Positions 1 through 8,463 of a stretch of DNA of 64,000 nt are shown here, piece by piece. The translations under genes and the position numbers were made by a program. Position 1 is the stretch's first letter. Each line of letters begins with the position of its first letter. The DNA is taken from positions 496,001 to 560,000 of the forward strand of contig NZ_CP047024.1 in assembly GCF_009796745.1 (NCBI RefSeq), read 5' to 3'. The stretch comes from Paraglaciecola sp. L1A13 (GTDB taxonomy: Bacteria; Pseudomonadota; Gammaproteobacteria; Enterobacterales; Alteromonadaceae). The notes beneath the pieces are model-generated. The model had not been told where the DNA came from, did not search any database, and saw nothing but the letters and a program-made list of their open reading frames with translations.

Positions 1-480
1 CTTAAATACCTAATTGCGGGACCTTAAAGTCGCGCATTATAGTGAACAAATATCTTCAGCGCTATGGTGGCGAAGATAGTTTAGTGAAATCTTTAATTGT
101 CGAATAACTGGTCAATCACAGGATGTTATTTCCCGTTACAAAAAGGCATAAACGTTCTCACAAAATTTACCCTTTGATACTTATAGCTGTGACCTTCAGC
201 TTTAGATCCAGACGAGCATATCTCATCAGCGAAATACATTAAACCATTGCAACATTCTCGATTTAAGGTGGATGGCGCGTATTTTGCTGGTCTAAGGGTA
301 TATTTATTAAATTCTACATCTATACTCGCGATTAAAAGCGCAAAGTTGAAAACTGACTCGCTGCTAATTATCCAAGTAAAACATCCCTGAAGAACAATCA
401 TTGCTTGACGAAACACCTGCGCTGGTACAGGTTGTTACTCGTGAACAAACCCTATTAAAACGGAGCCAAACGGTACGCTT
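1..480. other. Non-coding or unassigned left edge
   Basis: No convincing gene lies in this stretch. The only long open frame runs on the minus strand from about 416 (GTG) or 401 (ATG) down to 126; its product of up to 96 residues has no motif I recognise and no good ribosome binding site. The right end carries the leader of the GNAT-nitrilase gene, with a CGGAG about 15 bases before its ATG. Confidence 0.4.
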
Positions 481-2040
481 ATGCATGATAACAACAGCAC
501 TACACCATCGGTCGATGACCCTGAACATATATTAGAATTACGCCACTTAACCATTGATGATTATGCAGATGTAAAAGAGTTGATGGACATTGTATATGCG
601 CAAGTTGGCGGCGCTTGGCCTTTGAAAAATTTTCAATCACAGTTGAATGTTTTTCCTGAAGGACAGATCTGTATTGAAGATAAAGGCAAAGTCGTCGCGG
701 CCGCCATATCAGTTATTATTGATTATGAAAAATTTGGTGATAAACATACCTACGATGATATAACGGGTGATGCGTATATGTCGACGCACGACCCCAAAGG
801 AGATGTATTATACGGGATCGATTTATTTGTATCCCCTGAATATCGTGGATTGCGTTTAGGACGCCGTTTATACGAGGCTCGTAAAGATGTATGTCGAAAT
901 CTAAATTTGAAATCGATTGTAGCCGGTGGTCGTATTCCAAATTACGCCAAGCATGCAGCACAGATGTCACCTTACGAATATGTCGAGTTAGTTAAGTCCA
1001 AAGACCTACACGATCCTATTTTAACCTTTCAGTTATCAAATGGCTTTGAAGTAAAACAATTACTTAAAGCGTACTTCCCTGAAGATAGAGCCTCTCGAGG
1101 ATATGCCACGCTTCTGCAATGGCATAACATCTATTACGATGCAGAAGAGCCAGGCCCATTGGCTAGCCAACGCAACTCGGCGCGCATCGGTTGTATTCAG
1201 TGGCAAATGCGTTACTTCAACGATATTCCTGAATTACTTCAACAGGTAGAATACTTTGTTGATGCGTTGTCAGACTACAAGTGTGATGTGGCACTTTTCC
1301 CCGAGTTTTTTAACGCCCCTTTGATGGGTATTAAACACGCCGATTCTTCGATAGATGCTATATGGAATTTGGCAACCTATACCGATGAAATACTCACAGA
1401 AATTTCGCGTTTGGCGGTGTCTTACAATATTAATGTCATTGCTGGTTCGGTACCTGTTATCGAAGATGATGAATTGTACAATGTGAGTTATTTTTGTCAC
1501 CGAGATGGGCGAGTAGAAAGCCAATATAAATTGCATCTGACACCACATGAGAAGAAAGATTGGATCATGCAAGGGGGCAATAAACTACAAGCCTTTGACA
1601 CCGATTTTGGCAAGGTGGGCATTCTAATTTGCTACGATGTGGAGTTCCCTGAACTGGGTAGATTACTTGCTGAACAAGATGTTCAGATCCTATTTGTACC
1701 CTTCTGGACGGATACCAAAAATGGTTATTTACGGGTACGTAGATGTTCGCAAGCAAGAGCTATCGAGAACGAATGTTATGTGGCAATTGCTGGTAGTGTG
1801 GGTAACTTACCTAAGGTCGATAATGTTGATATTCAGTATGGTCAGACTGCTGTTTTTTCGCCTTCTGATTTCTCGTTTCCTCATGATGCGATCGTATCTG
1901 AAACCACTCCTAATACTGAGATGACGCTGATAGTTGACCTTGATTTTGATAAATTGAAACAGCTCAAAAACGAAGGTTCAGTACGTAACTATCTGGATCG
2001 CCGACGTGACCTATATGAAGTAAAATGGAAGGGTGAATAG
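481..2040 (+). CDS. GNAT acetyltransferase-nitrilase (carbon-nitrogen hydrolase) fusion protein
   Basis: This 519-residue protein joins two enzymes. Residues about 17-200 form a GNAT acyltransferase domain; the acetyl-CoA-binding loop is visible as R-G-L-R-L-G at 122-127. Residues about 235-500 form a carbon-nitrogen hydrolase (nitrilase superfamily) domain with the full Glu-Lys-Cys triad: E275 in FPEFF, K350 in YKLHLTPHEK and C384 in ILICYDVEF. Nitrilase-family enzymes hydrolyse amides or nitriles through the cysteine. The combination is known as a bifunctional family, but its substrate is not established. The gene stands alone, with the XRE/membrane pair convergent to it. It is probably cytoplasmic since no signal peptide is seen. 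One guess is that it recycles or acylates small amines or amides. Confidence 0.9.
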   Translation: MHDNNSTTPSVDDPEHILELRHLTIDDYADVKELMDIVYAQVGGAWPLKNFQSQLNVFPEGQICIEDKGKVVAAAISVIIDYEKFGDKHTYDDITGDAYMSTHDPKGDVLYGIDLFVSPEYRGLRLGRRLYEARKDVCRNLNLKSIVAGGRIPNYAKHAAQMSPYEYVELVKSKDLHDPILTFQLSNGFEVKQLLKAYFPEDRASRGYATLLQWHNIYYDAEEPGPLASQRNSARIGCIQWQMRYFNDIPELLQQVEYFVDALSDYKCDVALFPEFFNAPLMGIKHADSSIDAIWNLATYTDEILTEISRLAVSYNINVIAGSVPVIEDDELYNVSYFCHRDGRVESQYKLHLTPHEKKDWIMQGGNKLQAFDTDFGKVGILICYDVEFPELGRLLAEQDVQILFVPFWTDTKNGYLRVRRCSQARAIENECYVAIAGSVGNLPKVDNVDIQYGQTAVFSPSDFSFPHDAIVSETTPNTEMTLIVDLDFDKLKQLKNEGSVRNYLDRRRDLYEVKWKGE

Positions 2041-2073
2041 TAAGTAAGTATTTACTATTTATTTAACTTTTTC

Positions 2074-2107
2074 GTCAGCATAGGATAGTAATATTTCCTG
2101 TGCTGAC
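2074..2107. terminator. Possible hairpin terminator between convergent genes
   Basis: A 7-bp stem (GTCAGCA at 2074-2080 with TGCTGAC at 2101-2107) plus an inner GGA/TCC pairing lies between the convergent fusion gene and the XRE regulator. It has no strong T-run, so its terminator role is uncertain. Confidence 0.35.
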
Positions 2108-2182
2108 TATATTATATGTTTTATTGTTAGCTATAAATGTATAAAAAATATCATTGTTAGTAATTACTAACAAAAGATTTTA

Positions 2183-2404
2183 TTAACCTTCGTATTGAAA
2201 TACTTCTTCAATAGATTGACCAAATACCTCTGCAATTTTAAAGGCCACTTCAAGCGTTGGTGAATACTTACTTTTTTCAATAGCCATAATTGTTTGGCGT
2301 GTTACACCAACCAATTCTGCTAACTCTTTCTGCGTCATTTCATCAGCAAAAAATCGTAATTCTCGAACCTTATTTTTGATGGGTACATTTGCCACTCTAG
2401 GCAC
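2183..2404 (-). CDS. Small XRE-family helix-turn-helix regulator
   Basis: The 73-residue protein is almost entirely one Cro/C1-type helix-turn-helix, centred on MTQKELAELVGVTRQTIMAIEKSKYSP. It belongs to the short XRE class often encoded beside a small membrane protein. Its start overlaps the end of the upstream membrane-protein gene by 8 bases, so the two are almost certainly cotranscribed and translationally coupled. It probably autoregulates the pair. DNA target and signal are unknown. Confidence 0.88.
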   Translation of the reverse strand: MPRVANVPIKNKVRELRFFADEMTQKELAELVGVTRQTIMAIEKSKYSPTLEVAFKIAEVFGQSIEEVFQYEG

Positions 2405-2861
2405 CTTTTCTATAAAAAAATAATTGACTCGTAAAACGTGCCAACTCGGAAATAATAAAACTGAACAGTAAGATATGGGCCGTCAAAAGTGGAAATACTT
2501 GGATGACTTCTGATGTGTCAGTTGGGGCGAGAAATTCGTTCAATAAAATGTGTCCTAAGGAAATCATCACACCTAAAATTAAGAAGGAATAACCAATGCT
2601 ATTCGCTTTTAGTTGATAAAGTTTATCACGCTCATCTGCTTTTTGTTGAGCGTCATCAGGATTGAAAATTGCAATGATAATATGAAAAATAATCTCAACT
2701 ATTATCATCATAATAATGGCTTTTAAAAGTAACTCACCCGCAATTTGTTTTGTCTCATTGACAGGCAGGTCAGCCAAACTTTGTAAACTTATAAAATAAT
2801 AACTAAAGATAAATACAGTTGTAACCAGTGACACCCAAATACTTTTCTCTTTAAACGACAT
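2397..2861 (-). CDS. Four-helix membrane protein paired with XRE regulator
   Basis: The 154-residue protein shows about four hydrophobic segments (roughly residues 8-28, 45-68, 90-110 and 122-145), with a charged cytosolic loop in the middle (DDAQQKADERDK). It resembles the DUF2178-like membrane partners of small XRE regulators, but I cannot assign the family firmly. The regulator's start codon overlaps the end of this gene, which implies a sensor-regulator or dosage-linked pair. No catalytic motif is visible. Confidence 0.7.
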   Translation of the reverse strand: MSFKEKSIWVSLVTTVFIFSYYFISLQSLADLPVNETKQIAGELLLKAIIMMIIVEIIFHIIIAIFNPDDAQQKADERDKLYQLKANSIGYSFLILGVMISLGHILLNEFLAPTDTSEVIQVFPLLTAHILLFSFIISELARFTSQLFFYRKGA

Positions 2862-2987
2862 ACGATTACGATCCCATAAATTAATATGTAAAAAATATAG
2901 AATACAATTCTCGTAATGTAAATTATATTTAACTTTATGAGTGGTATTTAAAGCATAGTGATTATTATTTTACTCTCAAAGTCGCTT

Positions 2988-3428
2988 TTACTCACCTATG
3001 TCTTCGTTCCACAATTCTGGTTTATCGCGAATAAAATCATTCATCAGTGAGATGCAAGCTTCGCTGTGAACCACGTCTATGGCTACACCGCGAGCCGTCA
3101 GTAGCGCTTCTTCTCCTTGGAATGTCTGATTTTCGCCAATAACAAGTTTCGGAATACCATAAAGTAATATTGTGCCACTGCACATGCTACAAGGTGACAA
3201 AGTTGTGTATAAGGTTGACGCTTGGTATACGCTAGCTGGTTGACGACCTGCGTTATTCAGTGCATCCATTTCGCCATGTAGAATAGGGCTGCCACTTTGT
3301 ACGCGCTTGTTGTGACCTCTACCTATAATTTCACCTTTGTAAACTAATACAGAACCAATGGGGATTCCCCCTTCTTCAAGCCCAATTTTTGCTTCATCGA
3401 TGGCAGCTTGCATAAATTTGTCTATCAT
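2988..3428 (-). CDS. Yeast-type cytosine deaminase / nucleoside deaminase
   Basis: This 146-residue zinc deaminase has the motif H51-G-E53 and P-C80-S-M-C83, giving the zinc ligands and proton shuttle of the cytidine/deoxycytidylate deaminase fold. It follows yeast cytosine deaminase (Fcy1) along its length, including the TTLSPC-MC block, the YGIPK-x-VIGEN strand and the C-terminal W-x-EDIGE end that caps the Fcy1 active site. It is therefore a better match to cytosine deaminase than to TadA or guanine deaminase. It would convert cytosine to uracil for pyrimidine salvage. It is unrelated to the amidohydrolase CodA of E. coli. GAGG lies nine bases before the ATG. No transporter is adjacent. 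Confidence 0.85.
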   Translation of the reverse strand: MIDKFMQAAIDEAKIGLEEGGIPIGSVLVYKGEIIGRGHNKRVQSGSPILHGEMDALNNAGRQPASVYQASTLYTTLSPCSMCSGTILLYGIPKLVIGENQTFQGEEALLTARGVAIDVVHSEACISLMNDFIRDKPELWNEDIGE

Positions 3429-3764
3429 ACAGTCCTCATTATTTTTGCTAGTGCGAAAGAATATTATCGCCTAATAAGCATCAAGCTCACAACCGTGTTT
3501 GATGGATTTTCTGTTCGTGGCTATTGATTTATGAGCGATATTCCTCATTTAACTAGACATTATCGGAATTTGTTTTCAGGCTAAGACTGTATAAATATTA
3601 TGCTAGTATCTTCGCTGAGCTGAACTGCTTATTTTCGTTTATATTTTAGTTCTGTATTTAGCGATAATTGGTAGCTTAATTTTGCCGCTATCGATTACTA
3701 AATCATGATTTAAAAAAAGTGTCATGGGCTGTTGTTATCATTAAATAAAATACAGGAGAACAGA
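3429..3764. other. Divergent intergenic region
   Basis: This AT-rich stretch separates the minus-strand deaminase from the plus-strand PHP phosphatase and must hold both promoters. I found no gene, RNA or clear palindrome in it. Confidence 0.5.
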
Positions 3765-4517
3765 ATGACATTATTGGTTGATACGCATTCACATACCGTT
3801 GCAAGCACTCATGCGTATAGCACAGTACAAGAATATGCGGTACAAGCAAAACTCAAGGGTATGCAGATGTTTTCGTTGACTGAGCATGGGCCCACTATGC
3901 CAGATTCTCCACATCCATGGCATTTCGGAAATCGTCATGTGTTACCTCGGCTAGTTGACGGCGTCGCTATATTACGTGCAATTGAGGCGAATATTATGCC
4001 AGTAGATGGCGGCCATGATATTCCCAATGGTCTTCATCCTTTTCTTGATTTTGCTATTGCAAGTTTTCATGAACCGGTTTTTGCTCCAGCCAGTAAAGCG
4101 CAGAATACTAAGGCCATGATTGCGACCATCGAAACAGGCGATATTCAGATAATCGGCCATCCGGGCAATCCGAATTTCCCTATAGATATTGCAGAGGTTG
4201 TTCGAGCAGCAAAAGACAACAATGTAGTATTAGAAGTGAATAATAGCTCGTTCAAGGGCTCTCGCTCAGGGAGTGCGCCAAACTGTAAAAAGGTACTTGA
4301 GGTAACCGATCAGCTTGACTGGAAGATTGTTTTTGCCAGCGATGCTCATGTTGCTTACGATGTGGGAAATGACGCGTTAAGTATGGCTTGTGCGAACGAA
4401 GTGGGTTTTCCGATGCACCGTATTGTTAATAGAGATGCCCATAGTTTCACAGCGTTTCTAGCGCAACACAATAAGCCTGTGGCAGTGGAACTTAAGGATT
4501 GGTTGAAGACACTCTAA
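3765..4517 (+). CDS. PHP-domain phosphatase, YcdX family
   Basis: The 250-residue protein is a PHP-fold metallophosphoesterase. The N-terminal metal-binding D-T-H-S-H motif comes within the first ten residues. TEHGP, a second histidine cluster near IIGHPGNP and the C-terminal ASDAHV complete the trinuclear metal site typical of E. coli YcdX. Members hydrolyse phosphomonoesters; the physiological substrate is unknown. I chose the ATG at 3765 because AGGAGA sits six bases upstream and the protein then begins at the conserved strand. A TTG at 3732 in the same frame has no such support. The gene appears monocistronic. Confidence 0.9.
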   Translation: MTLLVDTHSHTVASTHAYSTVQEYAVQAKLKGMQMFSLTEHGPTMPDSPHPWHFGNRHVLPRLVDGVAILRAIEANIMPVDGGHDIPNGLHPFLDFAIASFHEPVFAPASKAQNTKAMIATIETGDIQIIGHPGNPNFPIDIAEVVRAAKDNNVVLEVNNSSFKGSRSGSAPNCKKVLEVTDQLDWKIVFASDAHVAYDVGNDALSMACANEVGFPMHRIVNRDAHSFTAFLAQHNKPVAVELKDWLKTL

Positions 4518-4573
4518 CGTTAGATTTCCATTTGAAAGATAAAAAGACCGAAAGGTCAGCTAAGGTGCTGACC

Positions 4574-4906
4574 TTATCCACAACATTTTTTGAATTTTTT
4601 GCCACTTCCGCATATACAAGGATCATTGCGGTTAGGCGTTTTTTCAGATGTTTGGGTTCCAGGTAGGCTTAATAACGTATCAAGTTGTATGGTATTTTCT
4701 GATTTGGCTGAATCGACAATTATCTCGCCATAAAAATTGTGTTGTTTGAGAACAGTTTCAAGTTCGAGCTGTCTTTCCTGTGTTTGTACGCTCAATATAA
4801 GAGGCGCATTTTTACTGCCTAATTTTGTTTTACGTTGGGTGTTATAACCAAAGTGTTGATATTTCTCCCGCGGATCTATGCGGCCTTTAAAGAAAAGTTT
4901 AGACAT
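4574..4906 (-). CDS. SEC-C motif metal-binding protein, PBPRA1643 type
   Basis: This 110-residue protein ends in a SEC-C zinc-binding motif (C-I-C-x8-C-C) following NRNDP, like the zinc tail of SecA. The N-terminal part starts with a conserved SKLFFKGRIDPREKYQHFGY block characteristic of the small PBPRA1643-type SWIM/SEC-C family of gammaproteobacteria. A zinc-dependent role in protein or ribosome contacts is possible but not shown. It stands alone, convergent with the PHP phosphatase. Confidence 0.85.
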   Translation of the reverse strand: MSKLFFKGRIDPREKYQHFGYNTQRKTKLGSKNAPLILSVQTQERQLELETVLKQHNFYGEIIVDSAKSENTIQLDTLLSLPGTQTSEKTPNRNDPCICGSGKKFKKCCG

Positions 4907-5137
4907 TTTTATTCCTATAAACGTTGAAAAAATGGGCGCAGATACTAGCAGCCTTTTCTCTAAGTCCCTATCAATTCTTAATTTATTATTAGGTAAGCAG
5001 ATTTACCCTCTCCAAGTATTGCCATTAAAGGTATAAAAAACTACACCTAGGTATTTTGTTGGTTATTTATTAGGCAATCATATTACTGTCTAATCCGCGA
5101 CATCAGAGACCGACTCATATTTATTCAAGGATCCACC

Positions 5138-5533
5138 ATGTTGAAAATTGCTAAAACCACCGCTGTTATTATTATGTCTTGCTGCGTATTTTCTTTATCA
5201 GCACATGCAGACGTAAACGAAGATTTGCAAAATATTTGTACGATAGTTAAAGCAGATGATAAGGGGGAATTGCGCAAAAAAATGAAAAAGGTAGAGAGCG
5301 ATTACCGTCTGAAATTGCAAGATTACTACACAGGTATTAGCTGTGATGGTGAAAGTCTAATCCGTATTGCTTTTTTGAATAATGCACTCGAAACGGGGGA
5401 GTTGATGATAAAGAAGATGCCAAAAAGTTTACTCAATACACCTGAAAGCGATGGTAAGACCTTGCGGGCTTGGGTATCAGAGCGTCAGCTAATGTCATCA
5501 CCCATAGCTAATGTGTTAAACGAACGCATCTAA
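5138..5533 (+). CDS. DUF3718 periplasmic protein
   Basis: The 131-residue protein begins with a clear Sec signal peptide, cleaved probably after AHA (residue 24). The mature part has two cysteines (in ICTI and SCDG) that could form a disulphide, and resembles the DUF3718 family of Alteromonadales and Shewanella, whose function is unknown. AAGGA lies before the ATG. A strong bidirectional terminator follows. Confidence 0.78.
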   Translation: MLKIAKTTAVIIMSCCVFSLSAHADVNEDLQNICTIVKADDKGELRKKMKKVESDYRLKLQDYYTGISCDGESLIRIAFLNNALETGELMIKKMPKSLLNTPESDGKTLRAWVSERQLMSSPIANVLNERI

Positions 5534-5566
5534 CCTTATCTCAACATATTTTAAGATGAAACATTA

Positions 5567-5608
5567 GACAATAAAAAAGCGACTTTTTTATTGTCGCTTT
5601 TTTATCTC
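5567..5608. terminator. Bidirectional terminator with two competing hairpins
   Basis: Two perfect and mutually exclusive hairpins share sequence here: a 12-bp stem (5567-5578 with 5584-5595, loop GCGAC) and an 11-bp stem (5573-5583 with 5593-5603). The second is followed by a T-run. It separates the convergent DUF3718 and BPSS1780-type genes and can act in both directions. Confidence 0.8.
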
Positions 5609-5677
5609 TGGCGTTATTGACGTCGATAGGAATGACGTATTGAATGATTTGGTTGCTGTCTTATGAGCAGAATTTGT

Positions 5678-6451
5678 TTAATCCACAGGTGTGGTGACAA
5701 CAACTGGTTCTAAAAATATCTGCACATAAGACGCGTATATGCTGATCATAATCACGGGTAACACAATCAGTAACCCCAAACCCAGCGTAAACATTCCAAA
5801 TAACAACATAGGGATTAAAATTAAGCCGTACCAAAAGAATGGTAGAGTATTTATAAAGCAGGCGACAAAGCTTAATCGTAACGCAGCAAAGATAGATAAA
5901 TCATGTCTAATGATTAAGACCGGAGCGAACCATAAGCCCATCATTAACGGAATAAGTAACAGGCTAGCTATCAAAATAGATAATAACAGACCCTCTATAT
6001 CTATATCCGCTGGTATAGTCTCTAGGTCTCCACTGAGCATCGCCGGATACATATCTCCAAGTGCCAGCCACATTATTCCACCTGAAACCACCATACTGAC
6101 AACGCCAAGCCCAACTAACTTCGATACATTGTGTTTAAAGCCTGCAAACATATACTGACTGGTAAATGTTCCTCCTTGATGTGCTTCGTAACATCCCAAC
6201 ATCAAACCCGCGATAAATACATAGTTTAATAAACCACTTAAAATTTGCCCAATAATGGGAATAAATGACATCAACAGCGAAAAGGCAAACCAAATTAGCA
6301 TGCAGGTTACCCACGGGCCCGGCGCGCGTTTAAATTGTTGCTTACCTTCCCTGAGCCAAGTGACGACATCGCGTGTTTTACATACTTTGGGGAATACTAG
6401 GCGATAGGCACCGCCGTCAGGCGATGAAGGAGAGTAGGGAGACGACGGCAT
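5678..6451 (-). CDS. BPSS1780-family membrane protein
   Basis: The 257-residue protein has a short proline/serine-rich N-terminus, a soluble lead with GYR-like VFPKVCKTRDVVTWLREGKQQFKRAPGPWV, then about six hydrophobic segments. This layout matches the BPSS1780 family of inner-membrane proteins, whose function is unknown. The amphipathic lead is the family's most conserved part. It appears to be a single-gene unit ending at the bidirectional terminator near 5600. Confidence 0.78.
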   Translation of the reverse strand: MPSSPYSPSSPDGGAYRLVFPKVCKTRDVVTWLREGKQQFKRAPGPWVTCMLIWFAFSLLMSFIPIIGQILSGLLNYVFIAGLMLGCYEAHQGGTFTSQYMFAGFKHNVSKLVGLGVVSMVVSGGIMWLALGDMYPAMLSGDLETIPADIDIEGLLLSILIASLLLIPLMMGLWFAPVLIIRHDLSIFAALRLSFVACFINTLPFFWYGLILIPMLLFGMFTLGLGLLIVLPVIMISIYASYVQIFLEPVVVTTPVD

Positions 6452-6756
6452 ACTGAACTTTACTCGTAGTTGTTTTCGAAAAGAGAATGATTAGATATGT
6501 ATCCTGACAAAGTGAATAGGCAAGAACAAGAAATAACCACGCTTAATGTTGTAACTCAGTGTTGCCAATGTCCCACATTTACACGCGGTTAGCATTACAT
6601 TTTTAGTTAAAGACCCGAAATTTCAATCGCTTATGACTTGGCATGATAATCGCATTAGGTTGGTTAAAGGATATTATCAAATTGAATGAATTTTCCAAAT
6701 GGGCGTTTGATGCTTACTTGGATGGAAATATTCGTTAAAAATTACAGGAGACAATC
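6452..6756. other. Intergenic region
   Basis: This stretch separates the minus-strand BPSS1780-type gene from the plus-strand small membrane protein. It should contain both promoters. I see no gene, palindrome or RNA. Confidence 0.45.
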
Positions 6757-6939
6757 ATGTATTTCTTCGTCATCATAGTGTGTGCTTTGACCGCACTTTT
6801 AACATTGCGAAATGTGGCTATGCTTGAAGGGGTAGTGCATGGTCTTGGCAAAGTAGTTTGTTACTTCGGGTTAATTTTATTCATGGTTAATACCTTAATA
6901 AAAGTAATACTCAATCGCTTGAATATTCGAGCAGCGTAA
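6757..6939 (+). CDS. Small two-helix membrane protein
   Basis: This 60-residue ORF has an excellent AGGAG seven bases before its ATG. It encodes two hydrophobic segments (about residues 2-20 and 30-50) joined by a short loop and ends in a basic tail. It lies 15 bases before the repeat lipoprotein gene, so the two are probably cotranscribed. I recognise no family. The ribosome site, hydrophobic pattern and tight spacing support it being real. Confidence 0.6.
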   Translation: MYFFVIIVCALTALLTLRNVAMLEGVVHGLGKVVCYFGLILFMVNTLIKVILNRLNIRAA

Positions 6940-6954
6940 ATACAAGGAACTAAA

Positions 6955-7332
6955 ATGAAAAATACATTTACTAAAACAGCCATGGTGATATTTGTTGCCT
7001 CATTATCTCTTGCCGCATGTAGTGATAACAAAGAAGCAACAACAGGTGAGAAAGTAGATTCAGCTGTGCAAACAAGCAAAGATAAAATGGAATCTGCTGG
7101 CGAAAAAAGCAAAGACATGTATGAAGACGCTAAAGAATCTACTGCCGATGCTTATGAAGATGCCAAAGAAGAAAGTGCAGACGCTTATGAAGATGCTAAA
7201 GAAACATCAAAAGATGCCTACGAAGATGCTAAAGACAAAGCAAGCGAAATGAAGACTGATGCTGGTAATGCATTAGAAGATGCTTGTGAAGATGCAAAAG
7301 CGAAAATGGGTTCTGAAGACACTGACTGTTAA
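6955..7332 (+). CDS. Lipoprotein with LEA-like 11-residue repeats
   Basis: The 125-residue protein has a lipoprotein signal peptide with lipobox L-A-A-C, lipidated Cys22. The mature chain is highly charged and rich in Ala, Asp, Glu, Lys. Residues 56-99 are four consecutive 11-residue repeats each starting Y-E-D-A-K (bases 7120-7251), flanked by looser copies. Hendecad repeats of this kind form amphipathic helices or right-handed coiled coils and resemble the 11-mers of group 3 LEA stress proteins. Two cysteines near the C-terminus (CEDAKAK and the final Cys) may pair. It sits beside rpoS, convergently. A stress or envelope-protective role is inference only. Confidence 0.8.
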   Translation: MKNTFTKTAMVIFVASLSLAACSDNKEATTGEKVDSAVQTSKDKMESAGEKSKDMYEDAKESTADAYEDAKEESADAYEDAKETSKDAYEDAKDKASEMKTDAGNALEDACEDAKAKMGSEDTDC

Positions 7333-7368
7333 TAGCAGTTTTGCGCTTTAGGAAGCTAAAATCCATAC

Positions 7369-7406
7369 AAAAATGCCGCTTTCATTATTGAGCGGCATTT
7401 TTTTTA
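7369..7406. terminator. Bidirectional rho-independent terminator
   Basis: A 12-bp perfect stem (7369-7380 with 7391-7402) is flanked by A-run and T-run, between the repeat lipoprotein (plus) and rpoS (minus). It can serve both. Confidence 0.88.
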
Positions 7407-7419
7407 AAACGTGTTTTAT

Positions 7420-8397
7420 TTAAGCAAGTTGATTAAATAAAGACTCTAAATTCAAGCCTTTGTGACCTAACATATCCTTTAATCTGCGCAGTGATTCAAC
7501 TTGAATCTGTCTGACGCGTTCTCGTGTCAAACCAATTTCTACGCCTACGTCTTCTAGTGTTGAAGGTTCGTATCCTAATAAGCCAAATCGTCTCGCTAGC
7601 ACTTCACGTTGTTTGGGGTTTAGGTCTTCTAGCCAGCCGACTATACTTAATTTTATATTTTTGTCTTGTAGGTCTTCTTCCGGATCATGGCCTTTGTCGT
7701 CGGCGATGATATCGAGTAAGACATTATCGTTTTCGCTACCAATAGGGGTGTCGACCGACGTAATGCGTTCATTCAAACGTAGCATTTTATTCACATCTGC
7801 AACTGGCTTTTGCACGGCCTCTGCAATTTCTTCAGCAGTGGGTTCGTGATCTAGCTTTTGTGCCAATTCGCGGGCAGTGCGTAAATACACATTAAGTTCT
7901 TTTACCACGTGTATAGGCAAACGTATGGTGCGCGTTTGATTCATGATTGCACGTTCTATGGTCTGGCGGATCCACCAGGTGGCATAGGTTGAGAAACGGA
8001 AGCCACGCTCAGGATCGAATTTTTCAACAGCACGTATGAGGCCTAAATTACCTTCTTCAACTAAATCAAGTAGAGCTAAACCACGGTTGTTATAACGTCG
8101 CGCGATTTTAACCACTAAGCGCAAGTTACTGACGATCATTCGTTGTCTGGAGGCTTCGTCGCCTTTTAGAGCTCGGCGTGAAAAGTATTTCTCTTCATCC
8201 GCTGTAAGTAGTGGAGAAAAGCCAATTTCGCCTAAATACAATTGGGTAGCATCGAGGTTTTTACTGGGGGCTTCTTTATTTGAGACAATATCTTTAAATT
8301 TGTCTTTTGATTCTGCTTTGACTAATTCTTTTTCAACAGCTTGTTCTATATCATCAACTACATCTAATTCTATGGTATTGCTTTTTTGCTGACGCAT
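7420..8397 (-). CDS. rpoS: RNA polymerase sigma factor RpoS
   Basis: The 325-residue protein is the general stress and stationary-phase sigma factor (E. coli RpoS, 330 residues). Region 1.2 starts around residue 50 (QLYLGEIG), region 2 contains [10 protein letters not shown] at 111-120, and the promoter-melting helix [18 protein letters not shown] spans 133-150. Region 4 ends with the helix-turn-helix [18 protein letters not shown], which contacts the -35 element. GGAG lies eight bases before the ATG. It follows nlpD with 66 bases between, as in other gammaproteobacteria, where a main rpoS promoter lies inside nlpD. Confidence 0.98.
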   Translation of the reverse strand: MRQQKSNTIELDVVDDIEQAVEKELVKAESKDKFKDIVSNKEAPSKNLDATQLYLGEIGFSPLLTADEEKYFSRRALKGDEASRQRMIVSNLRLVVKIARRYNNRGLALLDLVEEGNLGLIRAVEKFDPERGFRFSTYATWWIRQTIERAIMNQTRTIRLPIHVVKELNVYLRTARELAQKLDHEPTAEEIAEAVQKPVADVNKMLRLNERITSVDTPIGSENDNVLLDIIADDKGHDPEEDLQDKNIKLSIVGWLEDLNPKQREVLARRFGLLGYEPSTLEDVGVEIGLTRERVRQIQVESLRRLKDMLGHKGLNLESLFNQLA

Positions 8398-8463
8398 GGG
8401 GTGACTCCTTAGCTATAACTTATTCCTAAACATCTCCTGAAACTTTATATTTATTTATTGTTA

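Noticed and set aside
126..416. 96-codon open frame on the minus strand near the left edge
   Set aside because: It starts at GTG or an internal ATG without a ribosome site and shows no motif; coding is not supported.
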